Source: Caprimulgus europaeus
Lineage: Eukaryota > Chordata > Aves > Caprimulgiformes > Caprimulgidae
Assembly (NCBI GenBank): GCA_907165065.1
Contig: OU015523.1
Span: forward strand, 17,111,834-17,175,833
Direction: 5' to 3'
Length of the DNA: 64,000 nucleotides
Position 1 is the first letter of the stretch. Each line of letters starts with the position of its first letter. Under the pieces are notes generated by a model that was given only the letters and a program-made list of their open reading frames with translations, did no database searches and had not been told where the DNA came from. Of the stretch, positions 11,046-55,965 are shown in pieces. Position numbers and translations under genes: made by a program.

Positions 11046-14000
11046 TCAAATTCCTCTCTCTGCAGTTTACAGAGAAGGATGTTTTGGGAGTGTCACCCCT
11101 CTTCATTAAGAATCTCATCCAAAACTCAGCCAATCCGAGTGAAATTAAATACATGAATGTGCTTCAGAGGATGCTTGAAGTATTGATGAACTTGGGGTTT
11201 TGTCACAAATTTGACTTCTCTGAACTATGGGCTGAAAATGTCCTTAATTCCACCTTCCTTCCTTTTTTTTTTTTTTTAAAGTGCTAATGAAAACCATTAC
11301 AGCAGTCTTTCAGCAGGCTCTGAAGTGAATCCTTTAACTGCGATCACAAAGTACCACTAGATCATTTTCTTTGAACTTTGACTTTTTAGGCTATCCTCAT
11401 CTATACATTGCCTTTAGGACAGGAGTTGTGCTAGCAGTTGTACTAAGAAAAGAAAAACAAGAGCGAGCATGTCTCCTATAAAGACTTTCACCTGTTTTTT
11501 TCTGTTTCAGTAGTTGTCTCTCAAGATGCCTCTCTTAGCAGAGCTCTTAGTAAAACCAGCACAGAGAAACCAAAGACTTCACCTTGGCACAGCTCCATTT
11601 TCCAGTCAGTACTCCAAGGCCATTTTTACAGAAGCTGTCACAAGTGAGGTAATTCCACAATGGATATAATGCCGGACTATAGCCAAAAGCCAACAGAAAG
11701 GCAAGGCCTAGATCCACAAAACATTGTATTTCACAGCATCTGTCTTCTCACATCTGTTTGAGACTTACATCTGCTTCCTGCTGGGAACAGTGACCACACC
11801 TTCCTCCTCCTCCTCTTTTCCTCACTCTCCTTCACCAGCTTTTCTGGTGGGCTGGGAGAAAGGCCCTCTTCAGGATTAAAAAGTCTAGCAACCACATTGA
11901 CTGCAGCCTTGTGCTGCTGCTTTCCTGCTCCTTCTGAATCACATATCTGGAAAGAGGTGTTTATTATACACAGTTAGTAAACCCTGTGGAGACTGGAGAG
12001 GGAATGGAAATTAGGATTTACCGTGGATGGGTCCAAGGGCCAAATTAATTTTACATAATCATGTTACAGCCTGTGATGGACCATGCATGGAGAAATTGTG
12101 ACATCCTGTGGCAAGAATGGGAAATGGCACTCGGTTAGACACAACGGTTATTAATTTTAAATAGATTAATTTTGGCCACAGCAGTGCTTCTAATGCTATA
12201 ACTTATTGCCTGTAACTTAGATTCTTTTAGTAGCCAGAAAAAAGCTACCATGAAGGATCACATGCACCCAGCACCACAACAGTACTGTCATTTGACAACT
12301 GCTAACAAATAAGAGAGCAGAAGAGGACTATCTATGTAATTAAGCTTAAGGCCAGATGGATGACATCTTGCCAGGGATTCACAGATCCTCACGGATTGCA
12401 GAGGAAAAGTCACATTCAAGAAACCCAGTTCCTTCCCAGGCTTCAGAGGACAGAAGGAAGACAGAGTACAGAGACTCATCATCTGTTTGGCTCAACTTCT
12501 TTCCCTTCTCCCCCTCTAGTCCTGCCTTTCCACACCCACTTTTTCAGCTCCTCATCTAGGTCTCCCATTTTCTTGTCCAGATGACTTCAGCTCTGCTTTA
12601 CTGGCTGCTCACCCTGTCTTTCCCTCCTCCCCCTGCACACTGGTTCTCTACCACCCCACTTTTCCAACTAATTTTTCTTTGCTCAGCCAGCCAAGTTTCT
12701 CCTCTAAAACTACACTTTCACATCCAATCCATCTTCTCTTTGTCCAGCTACTATTCTGCTCTCAACTAACGCCGAATCCTACCCTCCTTGTCTCAATTTT
12801 CCACTTCTCTTTGTCTAATTTTACAGTTCAAACACATCAGCAAGTCATCACAGCATAAAAAGTCCATCCACAGAGTAGCAGTAATTCATTCTGCAGCAAA
12901 TCACACTGTCTTATCTCAAGGTTAATGTGAGGTAACATGCATTTGGCTCAGCCTCTTTCACAAGCAGCTAAACTAGTGCACTTTACCACAATTTTGCAAA
13001 ATGCTAAGCATTGGCACAGAGTTGGTCCACTCAGTCACTGCACAGTAAGTCACAAAGGTGTGGACTGTTTACTCACACAGCTGAGCACCTGGCATCCCCT
13101 CAGAGCCAAGTGGCTATAAAAAAATAATAATTATTTTTACAAAATCATCAGATAGCACCCCAGCTCAGCTACACAGTCTTGTTCTGGAAAAGCTGTTACT
13201 GGAAAACAAAACAAAACAACAAAAAAACCTACACAAAAAACTCTCAAACAAACAAACAAAAAAAACCCCAAGCCCCAAAAAATCATGCTATGGCTCGCAG
13301 TTCTGAGGAGAAAGCCTGCCAGTCAAGTGCTTTGAAAACTGTACCTAAGAAACAGGAATCTTTTTTGATTGCTTACAGTTTAGTTGCCTTCAGCTCACCT
13401 TCACCAGAGTAACAGGTTGCATCCTTGATGCAGACAGACAGACCTTGCCAGATAAGCTTTGAGAGCCTTTTCCAAAGTGCTGGTCAGAGACAAGGTTACC
13501 AGAGCCTTTTGTGTTTTGGAATCTTTTTCTTTGGAAATAGTTGATCTGCATTTAAAAAAAAAAAAAAAAAGACCAATTCAGACCAAACCTCACCGCTTCA
13601 CCATTTCAGTGTATTCCACAGCACACACCAGTATGCCAAGAGCTCTGGCCAAGTATTACTCCAGCTGCAGGTTCACAGGAACATGAAGACTTAATATAAA
13701 AAACATTCAAGATGTTATATTATTATTTATATGTTTTTCATCTTGCAATGCTTGTAAAGCTGTTCACTGTCCACAACTGTAATTCACAGGTTTCTCAGAA
13801 ATGTTAGTTAAAAATAAGCCAATATTTCACACACACACTGATCTGATCTAATCTAAGCAAGCCCCATGAACCTGAATCTTGAGCTTTTTAGCTCAGCCAC
13901 GTATACCTGTCACCTCTTGTGAGCGAGCACGAGTCTTCAGGCAGCCATGCAGTGACCTGAAAACATGTTTTATTTTGTGGGAGGTTAGTTTTCAGCCACA

Positions 14001-15400
14001 TCAGTCTCCAGAGATGGTTTGCTCCATAGTCTTTTGTCTGCCAACACCAACAGATCAGAAGCAGCGGTGCCAGGCAGCTTACAGTGAACAAAGGTAGTGG
14101 CAACAACTTATATTTAGTCCAATTTAATGTGGTTATAGTTAATAGCAGGATTGCACCTTTTTGATCTTCCACAACTCAAGAGAGTACTTGTCTGTTAGAC
14201 AATGTCCTGGGATTTTATTGTACTCTGTCAAGAACTTGTGTAGTTGTTCCATTGTTCCTTCTCTACCTGGTTTCCATCTGGTTCCTTATCAGAAAAACAG
14301 AAGTCCAGGCCACCTGTATCCAGTCATCTCTGGAAACCTTCAAGTGGAAAAATGTGAGAGGGTGGAGCTGACAAAGAATCAATTTTTTGGCCAACATACA
14401 GTTTTACACACCTCGTTACCTCAAGGCAGATGTCCAGCATGGAAAATTTCACCATGGAAATTATGACATTCTAATGGAATGAGATACAAAAAAAGAAAAC
14501 TGAACTTGATCATGAGAAATGTTGGGCAACTCTTAAATTAACACGTGACATTTGCTGCCCCTGTCAATAATTATAATAAGGTATGACTTTGTAAATCTCT
14601 TTAGTAAACGAGGGCCTTTAAAGCCTGCTGAGTATCTTTAGGGCATAGAACAATCCATTGTGGACAGCAGTATCCTACAGATGTCCATCAGCAACAAAGC
14701 TGTGGCAGCATTTCTTAGTTCAAACCCACCTCTAAGTCTTCAGTTAACCCATTCTGATCAACTACCCTAAGAAAGTTGTTGCTTCAAACAAGCAATGGGC
14801 CTTTAAGAAAGTAAGCCAGCATTCAAAGTTGAATGCGATATCTATATGTAAATAGGCAAAGCCAAGGAATTTGGAACCACCGTCCTTTCCTGTGATGAAG
14901 CACTGAGGAACCAAAATTTTATGTCAGACATGGCACGCTGTGACTAACTCTTTGCTGTACACAGTTTTATACACAAAATAACTAACACAACAGACCTGCT
15001 TCAAGATTACAGGCAGAGGAGAGGGTCCATTTGCAATTCTGCTGCTTTTTATGTCCTATACCAAAAGTCTCAGCAGCATTACCTCCAAATCTCATGCTGA
15101 CAAAAGCACTGGCCCTTCCTGTTTAACAGCACCAAGAAGATCCAACTTTAATCCTTCTAGAAGATGATGGTCTCCTCCTTGCAAAACCAGCAATGCCTTG
15201 TAGTAAAAGTGTGACATTTATTTGTCATGGTCTCTGGATGTTTTACATCTCCAGATGCAGAAATACCTGCAGCCTCCCTGGGAGGTGGACACCAAGCCTA
15301 TTTCCACCACTTTATGGCAGCAGAAGTCCTAAGCAGAGCCTGGAATAAGAATATCCAGGCGTGAATCCAGTCCCCAGCTGGAATTGCTAAAGTAATTTTC
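11046..15400. other. Intergenic, no gene recognised
   Basis: This is the upstream flank of CFAP91. It holds simple sequence only (for example an A17 run at 13554-13570 and CAAA-rich DNA near 13200-13265). No exon or RNA gene is supported. Confidence 0.5.
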
Positions 15401-15977
15401 TCAAGCACTAAGTCAGGGTCCAGGGGAAGTGGAAAGCATCAAACAACTTGAGCCAGAGCTGTTGAAAAGCAGAATCACCCAACACATCCCCGCTCCGCCT
15501 CCAGCTACAGACAAGCCACCCCTGCGCCCGCTTCGCCCCGCGACAGGGGCTCTCCGCGGCCGCCAGCAGGGAAGGCGGCAGGGCTGGCCCCGCAGAGCTC
15601 CCGATGGGGAGCGTGGAAGGACCTGCGGCCGTCCCCATCTCCCACGCCGCAACCACAGAGCGAGCGCTGGGTCACCCCTCGACACCGCCTCTACCCCGGC
15701 GGCCGCCCCGCCCCGCCTGCCAAGGCACAAGATGGAGGCGGGCGGGCCTCGCCACCTCCCAGGCCTCGGGACCCCCCGGGCAGCTGGGCCCGCGGGAGAG
15801 GGACAATCCTAGGCCACAAAGGCCAGGAGAGAGCGACGGGGCCAGCCCAGGGCCGGCGCTGTCACTGAGAAAGGCCCGAGCAGCCCTAGGGAGGGGCAGG
15901 GCCGCGCCGCCGCAGTGACATCCCGCCGCAGGGGGCGGGGCTCTCCCCGCACTGCCCCTGATGCCCCGCCCGCCGCG

Positions 15978-15991
15978 GTCGCCATGGGAAC
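15978..15991 (+). promoter_or_regulatory. CFAP91: RFX X-box-like motif upstream of CFAP91
   Basis: The site reads GTCGCCATGGGAAC, fitting the X-box consensus GTNRCC-N2-RGNAAC and differing from the ideal palindrome GTTGCCATGGCAAC at two positions. RFX2/RFX3 bind this motif to drive ciliary genes. It lies 28 bp before the CFAP91 start codon at 16020, next to the GC box at 15931. Occupancy is inferred. Confidence 0.65.
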
Positions 15992-16013
15992 GGCCGCCGG
16001 AGCGGTGCCGTGA
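15984..16013 (+). other. Short upstream ORF before CFAP91
   Basis: An ATG embedded in the X-box (15984) opens a 9-codon frame that ends in TGA at 16011-16013, seven bases before the CFAP91 ATG and in its frame. It would be translated only if transcription starts upstream of 15984, which the sequence does not settle. Confidence 0.35.
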
Positions 16014-16019
16014 GCCGCC

Positions 16020-47709
<31,690 letters not shown>

Positions 47710-48240
47710 AAACAGAAGAGGAACCAGGTGAGTTTCCCTGCCCCGCTGTGATTTGAGCTCAGAGCATGGTGAAGGAGAGGGAAATACATTATATTTACTT
47801 TTCTCAGGGCACCCAGAATGGAAAATCCTCTCTCTCCCTTGGGCTATCCCTCCTGCTGCCTACCAGCAATGTTGTCCTGGAACGGCTCTGTATGCATTTT
47901 GGTGTGGCAGCCCGAGTCAAGTCCCCTTCATCCCCTCCCCAACTAGCTTTGGACCTCATTAGCTAATTTTCCTCTTCTAATTATTAGGAGAAGCTTGAGT
48001 GAGAAAGGAGTGTTAGTATTCCTTATTTGTTTTCCTGGCACAGAGCAATAAAGATCTGCACCTGGGCTTTTGATGGTATTTCCTTGCATCAATAACATTA
48101 AATGCAAAAATATTCCAGCAGTGGGGAATTCTGAGTTGAGACCATACACAGAGTCTTTTCTCAAGCATGTCCCACTGATTTCCTTAGCAAAGCAGAGTGG
48201 CTTCCTGTATTAGCACTGCTATTAATAAAGCATTGAAGTT
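47710..48240 (+). terminator. CFAP91: CFAP91 3'UTR and candidate poly(A) signals
   Basis: Two AATAAA hexamers follow the stop codon, at 48047-48052 and 48224-48229. The first has a GT-rich stretch shortly downstream. Which one is used, and whether the 3'UTR is spliced at the donor near 47728, cannot be told from sequence. Confidence 0.6.
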
Positions 48241-48259
48241 GAATGAAAACGGTCAAATC

Positions 48260-51200
48260 TTGCATCATCTTTTCACATAATTAGTCCTTGCATGAAGAAA
48301 CGGCGCCCCTGACCTCAGCAGAGTGGTTCCTGCCAGCCAGGCAGTGTCTGGCACTAATAACCGAGGCGAGGTGACAGCAGACTGACATGACAGGGGCTGA
48401 TGCACAGAACCCATTAGCCAGTGCTTACGGCTTTTCCAGAAATGTTACTCTTTGGGCTGACCTCTTCATGCTTTTTATCATCCCAAAGGAGAACAGTTCT
48501 GGAAAGAAAATCTTATTTTTCTTAGAACAGCGTTAGTCACTGTGGCTCTCCAGCTCCAGGGGAGCTTGCAGAAAGGATGCTGGCTCTGCCTGGTTTGCAA
48601 GCACGGGGGTGCTCCAGCTCAGGGTGTCAGGAACGGGCAGGCTGCAGGCAGGCGCAGTGCCTCTCACCAGAGAGCTCTGAGGGACTCCAGGACTCACCTG
48701 TCACAACTCCTGACGTCTGTGGGTTCAGCATCTGGAAGGTACATTGACACAGACACTGACATCAAACACAGCGGCTGCTGGAGGAGCAGCGACAGCCGCA
48801 ACACCACACCCAAAATGCTTACTCACGGGTGCTCTGGCTACAACTTGTGCCACAAATAGCAGCGTTAGCTCTCAGTGCTAACGTGAGAATGGGCTCAGCT
48901 CTGTGTACTTCCACCAGTTCTCTGTAAGGGACAGCTCGTTCCTTGTGCTGGCTCTCTAAAGCCTCAGGTATGGTCCAGCTAACTAATCCCAAACATGGTG
49001 CTGCTCCTTCAACACACAAACCAGCAGCTGCTCAGAAATGCAAGCTCATTAGTGCATTCCTGGAATGATTTCATGTCAGGTTTCTGTTTTGTGGATTGGG
49101 CTAGGGGAGCGGGTGGTGGCAGGGCAAAGAGACAGAGAGAGAGGAGAAAAAATAGAGAATACCCCTGTATTTCACTGAGCTGTAAATGAGAACTGGAGAG
49201 AGGAAAATGAGAGCTGCACCAGGAAACTGTGGCTGGTCTCCAGATGACTGAATCAGAGGCACCAGGTGACTGGTGGGGTCAGGCAGCCTCTGTAAGTATT
49301 GCAAAATCTGGCAGGAGTCAGAGATGGGTGAGGAGTTTTGGTTCAGACCCCATGAGGATGATCCTGTTAGGGTCTGGGACTTGGGAGCATTCTCACAGCG
49401 TACAGAGCAAGTCAGTACCAGGGAAGGTGGCAAATACAAACAGAGAATCACTCTCCACGGTGTGGGAGGAGAAGCTGTGCAGGGATCGGCTCTTTTGCCT
49501 CAGGCCACCTTGGACAAATTTAGCCTGGTTGAAAGAGGGGGACAGCATGAATCACAAGGTCCAGTGTAATAAGAGAGACATGGAAAACTTGATGCAGCAG
49601 AACAGTAGAACAGGGAGACCGATCCACTGAGGTGCTCACTGTGTTTCTGAGATAGTGTGTCGAAACAAGCGTTCTCCGTGTGGTTCATTATACAATGTGA
49701 CATGGCTTTAAAAAGATGATAAATATTCCAACAGGGATGGGCATGAACTTAGGTTGCAGCGCTCTGGTCTGCTGCAGGGACACAGCCCTCTGCACATCGA
49801 GGGGGCAGGGGACTCCAGACGCTGTGTGCAGGCTGAGCTATAAATGTCGTGGCTTCTGTTACGGTTTAAGGGACGCTGTCAGGGTAAAGCCATCTTTTCC
49901 ACATGACATTGCCCAGCATGTACACTGAAGGCCATGGGGATTCTTGCAGGAAACTGCTCTAGAAACTGCTCTCAGTTGTTGGGTTTTTTAAGCATTGCAG
50001 AATGTGCTTTGAGAAAGAAAAGGAGCACAGGGAGAGGGAATTGGGTTCATAAATCAGGAGCATAAGAATGCACCATTCCCTCTCCTAGCAGGAGCCAGAA
50101 CAGCCCTGGGGAGGAGCCCGTACCCAAAGCAAACGCAGCAGATGCCTCCAGGGCTGCACTGATGCAGTGGAACCGCTGGGGAAGTTCTGCTTTTCTTTCA
50201 CCAGCTGCCCTGGGAGGGAGCCGCTCTGCCAGCTGCTGCATCCCGAGAGGTGCAGGAGATGGGCTGAGCCCAACCAGCCGCTGGGGTCACCGAATGGTGA
50301 CAGATCGGTCTCTGCAATAAATGAATGAATGCAAACTGCCTCAGGACGTCCCTGCTGGTTACGCTCTCGCAGTGTGCCAGGAGGAAATCCTATTGCGATA
50401 GCGACACTTCAGACAGGAAAAAAGGCCTTTTGGTAGGACAGCTGGAAGCCAACACCCCTTTTCCATTGGGCAGTTACTACATCTACGTTTTTGTCAGCAT
50501 AAAACCACAGCAAAGCCATCCTCTCCCTTCTCTCCTGCCTCCCTTAAAAGCAACATGACCATCACAAACGTTGCTCCCGTAGGCCTGGTGTAACGCTGGT
50601 AAGAGTTCCTGCCACTTTTTGAGCACTGCTGTTTCACTGCTCCTGGTCTCACAAGTGCACAGGATCTGCCTGCTGTTTTGTTGGGCTCCATTCAGCCTTC
50701 ACACAGCTTTTTTGGGGGGAATAATCCTACCAATATGGTCCTCTCTTAGCAAGGTCCAATTGCACCGAGAGTAACTTCACCTCCTCCCAGTCCTGCCTCC
50801 CGCCAGAAGCCTCTTCATGCAGCCCTTCCTGCACTTTTCTGGTCAGTCAGTGTCTACCAGCCTCCTCACCTTATGGCCCCCCAGAGTTGGGCCTGGGCTT
50901 GGAGGAGAAGCTGCTGTTTCATACCTGTGCCCTCCACCCCTCCAGAGAGCCAGGAATTGTTTTGAACATCTGCCAAAACTGCCAACTCCCCGAGATGTCA
51001 CCGTGTACACCCAGACCAGTAAATTCAGTTTGGCTGAGACCTCTCCTCACAGGTACTGCTGGGAGTGGAACTGGCAGGGAGAGCGTCCCAACAGCCACGG
51101 TTTGCAGGAGAGAGAACAGCCTGGCAGGCCGATGGGGAGGGTGAACGCTGAAACCCAGGGAGGAGAGGCAGCTCTGGCTCTGCTCTGATCTTATCGTTCC

Positions 51201-54200
51201 CTCTTGTTCTTCCTTTTCACACTGTGTCAACCCCATGCAGCTCTTCCTCCACCTCCTGTGGCTGGAGTCCAGGCCACTTCTCTTGGCCTGTTCCCACGTG
51301 TCGAAGCCCAAATCCTTCAGGGAGCACTCAGAAGAGATGTCCCATTCCTGGTCCCATTCCCTTCCTGGGCTGCTCACCTGTATCCACTCGGGGCCAAAGC
51401 CCTCCACAGCCAGCCTGGCTCAGTACAGTATCCTCAACAGCCCTGAGAGCTGTGACTGCCCCTGCAAACACTTGCCATCATGGCTGGCCACTAGTCCACA
51501 GCTGGCTACTAGTCCACAGCTGGCTGGACCTGTTGCACAGCCCAGCCCATGCCCAGCCACCTGAGATTTATCACATCTAGTTTCTTCAGCGGGGAGCTTT
51601 CGTAGTAACCTGCATTCTTGTCCATCCTGGAGGTCCTCAGCCAGTGCTGGGCATGGGAATGTTCACTCTTTTCCTTGGGGAAGGGGCTGGAAGGATGCAG
51701 TGCTACCTGCAGTGCTAATTGCAGTGAGCTAATTGCAGCTGCGCAGCAAGGAGCCAATGCTGTTGCTCTTGGTGACAATGTCAGCGCTGAGCGTCACCAC
51801 CACCAGTGCTCTGAATACAGATGCAGCAAGAAGCCTGAAATATCGACCCAATGCTCTGATGTAGCCCCTAAACTGAGAGCACTAAACCTGCTCTCCTAAA
51901 CACACCTCTTGGCCAGCATCTTCTCCCTCACCCTTTTACAGCACTAGTGTTTGCAAAGCAGCAGCTCCCACCAGCACTGTGGAGGCTGAAAAGCTCATTT
52001 TCTCCTCTCTCCTTAGGTTGCTGCAGGATTGGTCCTAAGAACAAATCCCCCTTTTCTTTATTACTGATGCAGTAACAGCCAGCCCTTCCCCTTGCATCCT
52101 CTTGCAAACACCACGTTGGTTCCTTACCTATGAAGCATTTATCCACTTGCCCGTGTAATTGTTCTGCCTCCAGCCAGACGCAAACCACTTCTCACTGCTG
52201 TGCAAGCCCCAGATTTGTCACCTCCCCCAGAACCATCTTCCATTGACCAACCCATTCCTAGGCCTGGTGCCATGAAACAAAAGTCATCAAAGAGGTACGA
52301 GTTGTAACTGAGAAGGTCCAAACTCCCCAGCTGGGTACCCCCTTCCTCTCCTGAGACCGCTATGAACAGCAGCATCCCAACCGACATCTGTCCAGTTAGC
52401 AATCCATGGCACACCCAGACCGCTGCCACCATACCCAGGGACCGTGGCTTCTTGGCTGGGAAGGGGCTGTGCGTGGCCAGGCAGCTCTGCCTGGGGACGA
52501 GGTTCCTTAGCCCACGGTCACATTTTCTCACTCCGTGGCAAGCGAGGGGGCTCTGCAGGCTGCCCTGCTGCAGCGTTCCTAGCAGAGCACCCTGGTCACA
52601 GCTGCTCTGCTGCTGACACTCGTGAGCTTCCACAAGGGAAGAGGTTGGTTGTTCACTACCTACCTTGTCCTGGAGGACCCAGCCTTGCCTCTGGAGAGCA
52701 CAAGCGGAGACGGGTGGATGCAGAGAGCAGGAAATCCCTGAAAGAGAAGGCTCCACATAGGAGACCAACCCAGCTGTGTGCAGACTCTCAGGGGACAGTA
52801 GGATACACCAAGAAGAAAACATCTGCACCAGGACATCAGGAGTTCGCTGAGCGTGCAAGGAGATCCAGGACTGCATTCCTGCATCGACCAAAGGCAGGAG
52901 GTGTGTGCTGTGAAAGTCCAACTCTTCCTTGTAGCCCTGACTGCTGTCACCTGGCGATGAGCACCCGCAGGAGTTTGTTCAGGGGGCTGTCTCTGCTCCA
53001 AAGCCTCAGCAGCTGTGTGGCATTCACACCAAGATGTGAGCCTGGTTTCCTGCTGTGTCCTACATGGTGTTGCCACCTAGGTACCTTCCCGCCGCACCAG
53101 AACTTGGCTTTGGCAGCAGGTTGGGTCTGACCCTGCAGCCTTTGGGCACGACTGGTTTAGCAAAGCCTGCGGAGACGGAGCAGCCCTGCCTTTGCCGGGA
53201 ACACCACCCCCAAGGCTAGTGAGGGAAGACAGACAACAACCCAGCCAAGCCCTTCCCAGAGCCAAGGTGGCAAGCGAGGTTCAAGGCTGGCTGATGAGTT
53301 TTGCACCATCTGCCCGGCTCGCTGTCTCCCAGCAGCTGGCCTTGGCGCTTCACACACGAACTGTGGTGCTCCCGCGCTCCCCTCTGCATCTTGCAGCTCG
53401 CTTCCCTCCTCCTTTGGGGCTCTTGCTCGTCTCCCACAGAAAAGCCACTGGGACCTGACCACCAGCAGCCCAAGAGCTGCTGCCTTCCAGATAACAAACG
53501 GGGCCAGAAGCCTTGATGGAGATTTTTAACTCCAAGCCAGAGGGATGGAAGTTTGGCTGATAAAGACAAAGCATGCCCCTGGAGCAGACTCTTGTCCTGC
53601 ATTCAGCTCTGTACCGCTTTGCCTTTGGATTGACATTTCAAATCATTCAGAAGTGTTGTGATCGACAACTCCGTGGATTTGAACCTGGTTTACAGATGGG
53701 TCTCCTGGGGAACAGTGGCAGAACGAGCGTTCCCTGGAAGGTTGTCCAGGGACTGGCTCTTGATGCTAAGGTGTGTTTCATTATTTTTTGTTAATGGTGA
53801 TTGGGGTGAAAATATGAAAATCCTGTTGAAATCATTTGAGGGATTACAATGGGAGGGAGCGATGGATAAACTGGACACTGCAGCATCCTCACAGAAGGGT
53901 GAATGCAGTCCTCAGGCAAGGAGACAGAGAGGCACCAGATGCAAGATGCTCTCTAGAGCTGTTATGTGATATTGGGGACCACTGTAGGAAATCTCTGCCT
54001 GCTTTTGGTACCTGCTACTTAAGGAGTGTTAAATACAATTATAGAGATACAGTTGGGAAGCTTAGAAAGATGTGAAAGAGCTGAAGACCTCCTCCAGTCA
54101 GCTTAGTGAGAAGTCATGAGGTGACTGAAACTCTGTCAAGAGGTTCTGATGTTCAGAAGGGAGACCCAAGACTGGAGCAAAGGGTTCCTGTGCAAAGATG

Positions 54201-55120
54201 GTCCAGAAACAGAGCCTGCAGCTCACATTCGCACTCAGAGAAGACAAAGAACAGACAGGAGGCCCCAGTGCATGTGAGCTTAGAAAAAAGTGCCCCAGGG
54301 ATAATGAACCACCACCCCAAATTACTGAGGACCATGATCGACTCCCCATCAGTGGCAAACTTTAAATCAATGAACTCACCTAGCGAGGTGTCATAGCTCA
54401 GGCAGATGATGCCAGGTGCCAGGCTGGTTGAGCAGAGCATCCCTGGTCTCAGCACACGCCAGTTGGATGCAGCCCAAACCCCGGTGATGTTGTGGGGACG
54501 ATGCAAGCGAAGGGACAGCAGCCAGTCACCTGCTGGGGCAGCCAGGCCGGAGGCAGCTACCTGTCCCTGTTACCCTGGTATCCCAGTGCTTTCCAGAGCA
54601 GCAGAGGCTGAACAAAGCATGACCCATGCCCCATCAGTGGGCTGGGGTGGGCTTTGAGGGATGCAGATTCAGCACCCAGAAAGGGCAAGAACAGCCCCAA
54701 AAGGGCTTAGTCTGGCAAAGCAGCCAGCACGGGGGGGTCAGGGGGACCGAACGCAGCACTTACAGTGTGGACCCATCACGGGCAGCAATGGTCCTGCTGC
54801 TGCTGGCTACCCTGGCTCCACGGGCAGCGCCGGCTTCACCCGCTCAGTCTCTGAACACAGCGACCAGCTTGGTGCCCGCAGCCTCTTATCCAGTCCCAGA
54901 CGGATTTGGGTGTCGGCAGCCTTGCTACTAATCCAAGGTCTCTCTCCAAGCAGCCTTCTGGAGGCTGCTGTCCCCACACCCTGGACCTGGGCACAGCCAG
55001 GACACCCCGCCCCGCTCCCACCTCTCCTGGAGCAGCTCTGGAGCTGGAGGCTGCAGCCTGGAGCCTGGCAGAGGAGGTTTCAGGGGATGACCGCGGCTCG
55101 TGGCACATGGACAAAGCAAG
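48260..55120. other. CFAP91-GSK3B intergenic region, no gene recognised
   Basis: About 6.9 kb between convergent genes. It is GC-richer than the introns, especially 50.8-55.1 kb, so several frames stay open for 200-260 codons (for example 52921-52139 minus and 52444-53130 plus). They overlap antisense, show no domain I recognise, and no splice-supported exon chain is evident. I see no nuclear-receptor zinc-finger or ligand-binding exon, although human NR1I2 occupies this interval. Confidence 0.5.
51483..51528. repeat. 18-bp tandem duplication
   Basis: The string CTAGTCCACAGCTGGCT occurs at 51491 and again at 51509, giving a period of 18 bp with about 2.5 units. Minor local duplication. Confidence 0.85.
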
Positions 55121-55148
55121 AGGAGCCTCTTTGCAATATAAATTTGTT

Positions 55149-55154
55149 TTTATT
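55149..55154 (-). terminator. GSK3B: Candidate distal poly(A) signal of GSK3B
   Basis: AATAAA on the minus strand, with a T/G-rich stretch 20-45 nt further on, at the boundary between AT-rich UTR-like DNA and the GC-rich intergenic DNA. A second hexamer at 55255-55260 is the alternative. Confidence 0.55.
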
Positions 55155-55957
55155 GAAGCAGCAGTCACATGACCTCGCATCTAGCCTTTAGGATAGCGAC
55201 AGAATGGATTCGGCCAGGTCAGCCAGCCCAAAAAAGGATTTCATTAATTTTTTTTTTATTATTTTTTTTCTTTTGCGCTAATAAGACACGTCATGTTTAA
55301 TACATACATTATCCAGTACCAGAAACCCAACTCAGAGATAGCTACGTGCTGATTTGCTGGAGGAACGGTCCACTGGACGTGGTCTCGACAAACTTTACAG
55401 ATCACCACCAAATAACATTACTAATGGGATCAAATGATTTTAAAAAAAACCCAAAAAAACAACAACAAAAAAAAGAGACCCAAACAACCATGAGTGCAGG
55501 ATTCAAAGCCAGCAGTTTACACAGGTTCTTAAGTTCGTATCTATAGGTGGACGGTAAAGGAAGATCTGTTGGTTTTAATTTGAAATATTCATGTCCCAGG
55601 GTTCCTTACTCCATCAAATCAAACGGTATCATAGACAAGCTGGCACCTCTTGAAAAACAGCATGGAATAACACAGCTCACTTAAGAAAACATGCTTATTT
55701 CTTGTCCTTTTTCTCTTAATTATTATTACAAAGATTCACGTCCACCTATTCTTGCGGAGTGGAAAGAGGCGTGAGGGCAAGGTACAAGGGGTGGAGAAGG
55801 GAGAGGAGGAGGAGGAAAGAAAGGGGCAAGTTTTTTGAAATAAAGACCACACACTTGGTATTTTTTAAATTTCATTTCCAGGCTAACCTACTTTTTATTT
55901 AATGCAAATTACAGTACCAGTTAACTATTTCCGAACCGAGTCACACAGAACAAAACG

Positions 55958-55965
55958 TATTTACA
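55958..55965 (-). promoter_or_regulatory. Pumilio-type element UGUAAAUA in GSK3B 3'UTR
   Basis: Exact match to UGUANAUA on the transcribed (minus) strand. Further copies lie at 58080-58087 and 58217-58224 (UGUAAAUA) and at 59579-59586 and 60236-60243 (UGUAUAUA). The last two are in TA-rich DNA and may be chance. Confidence 0.4.
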
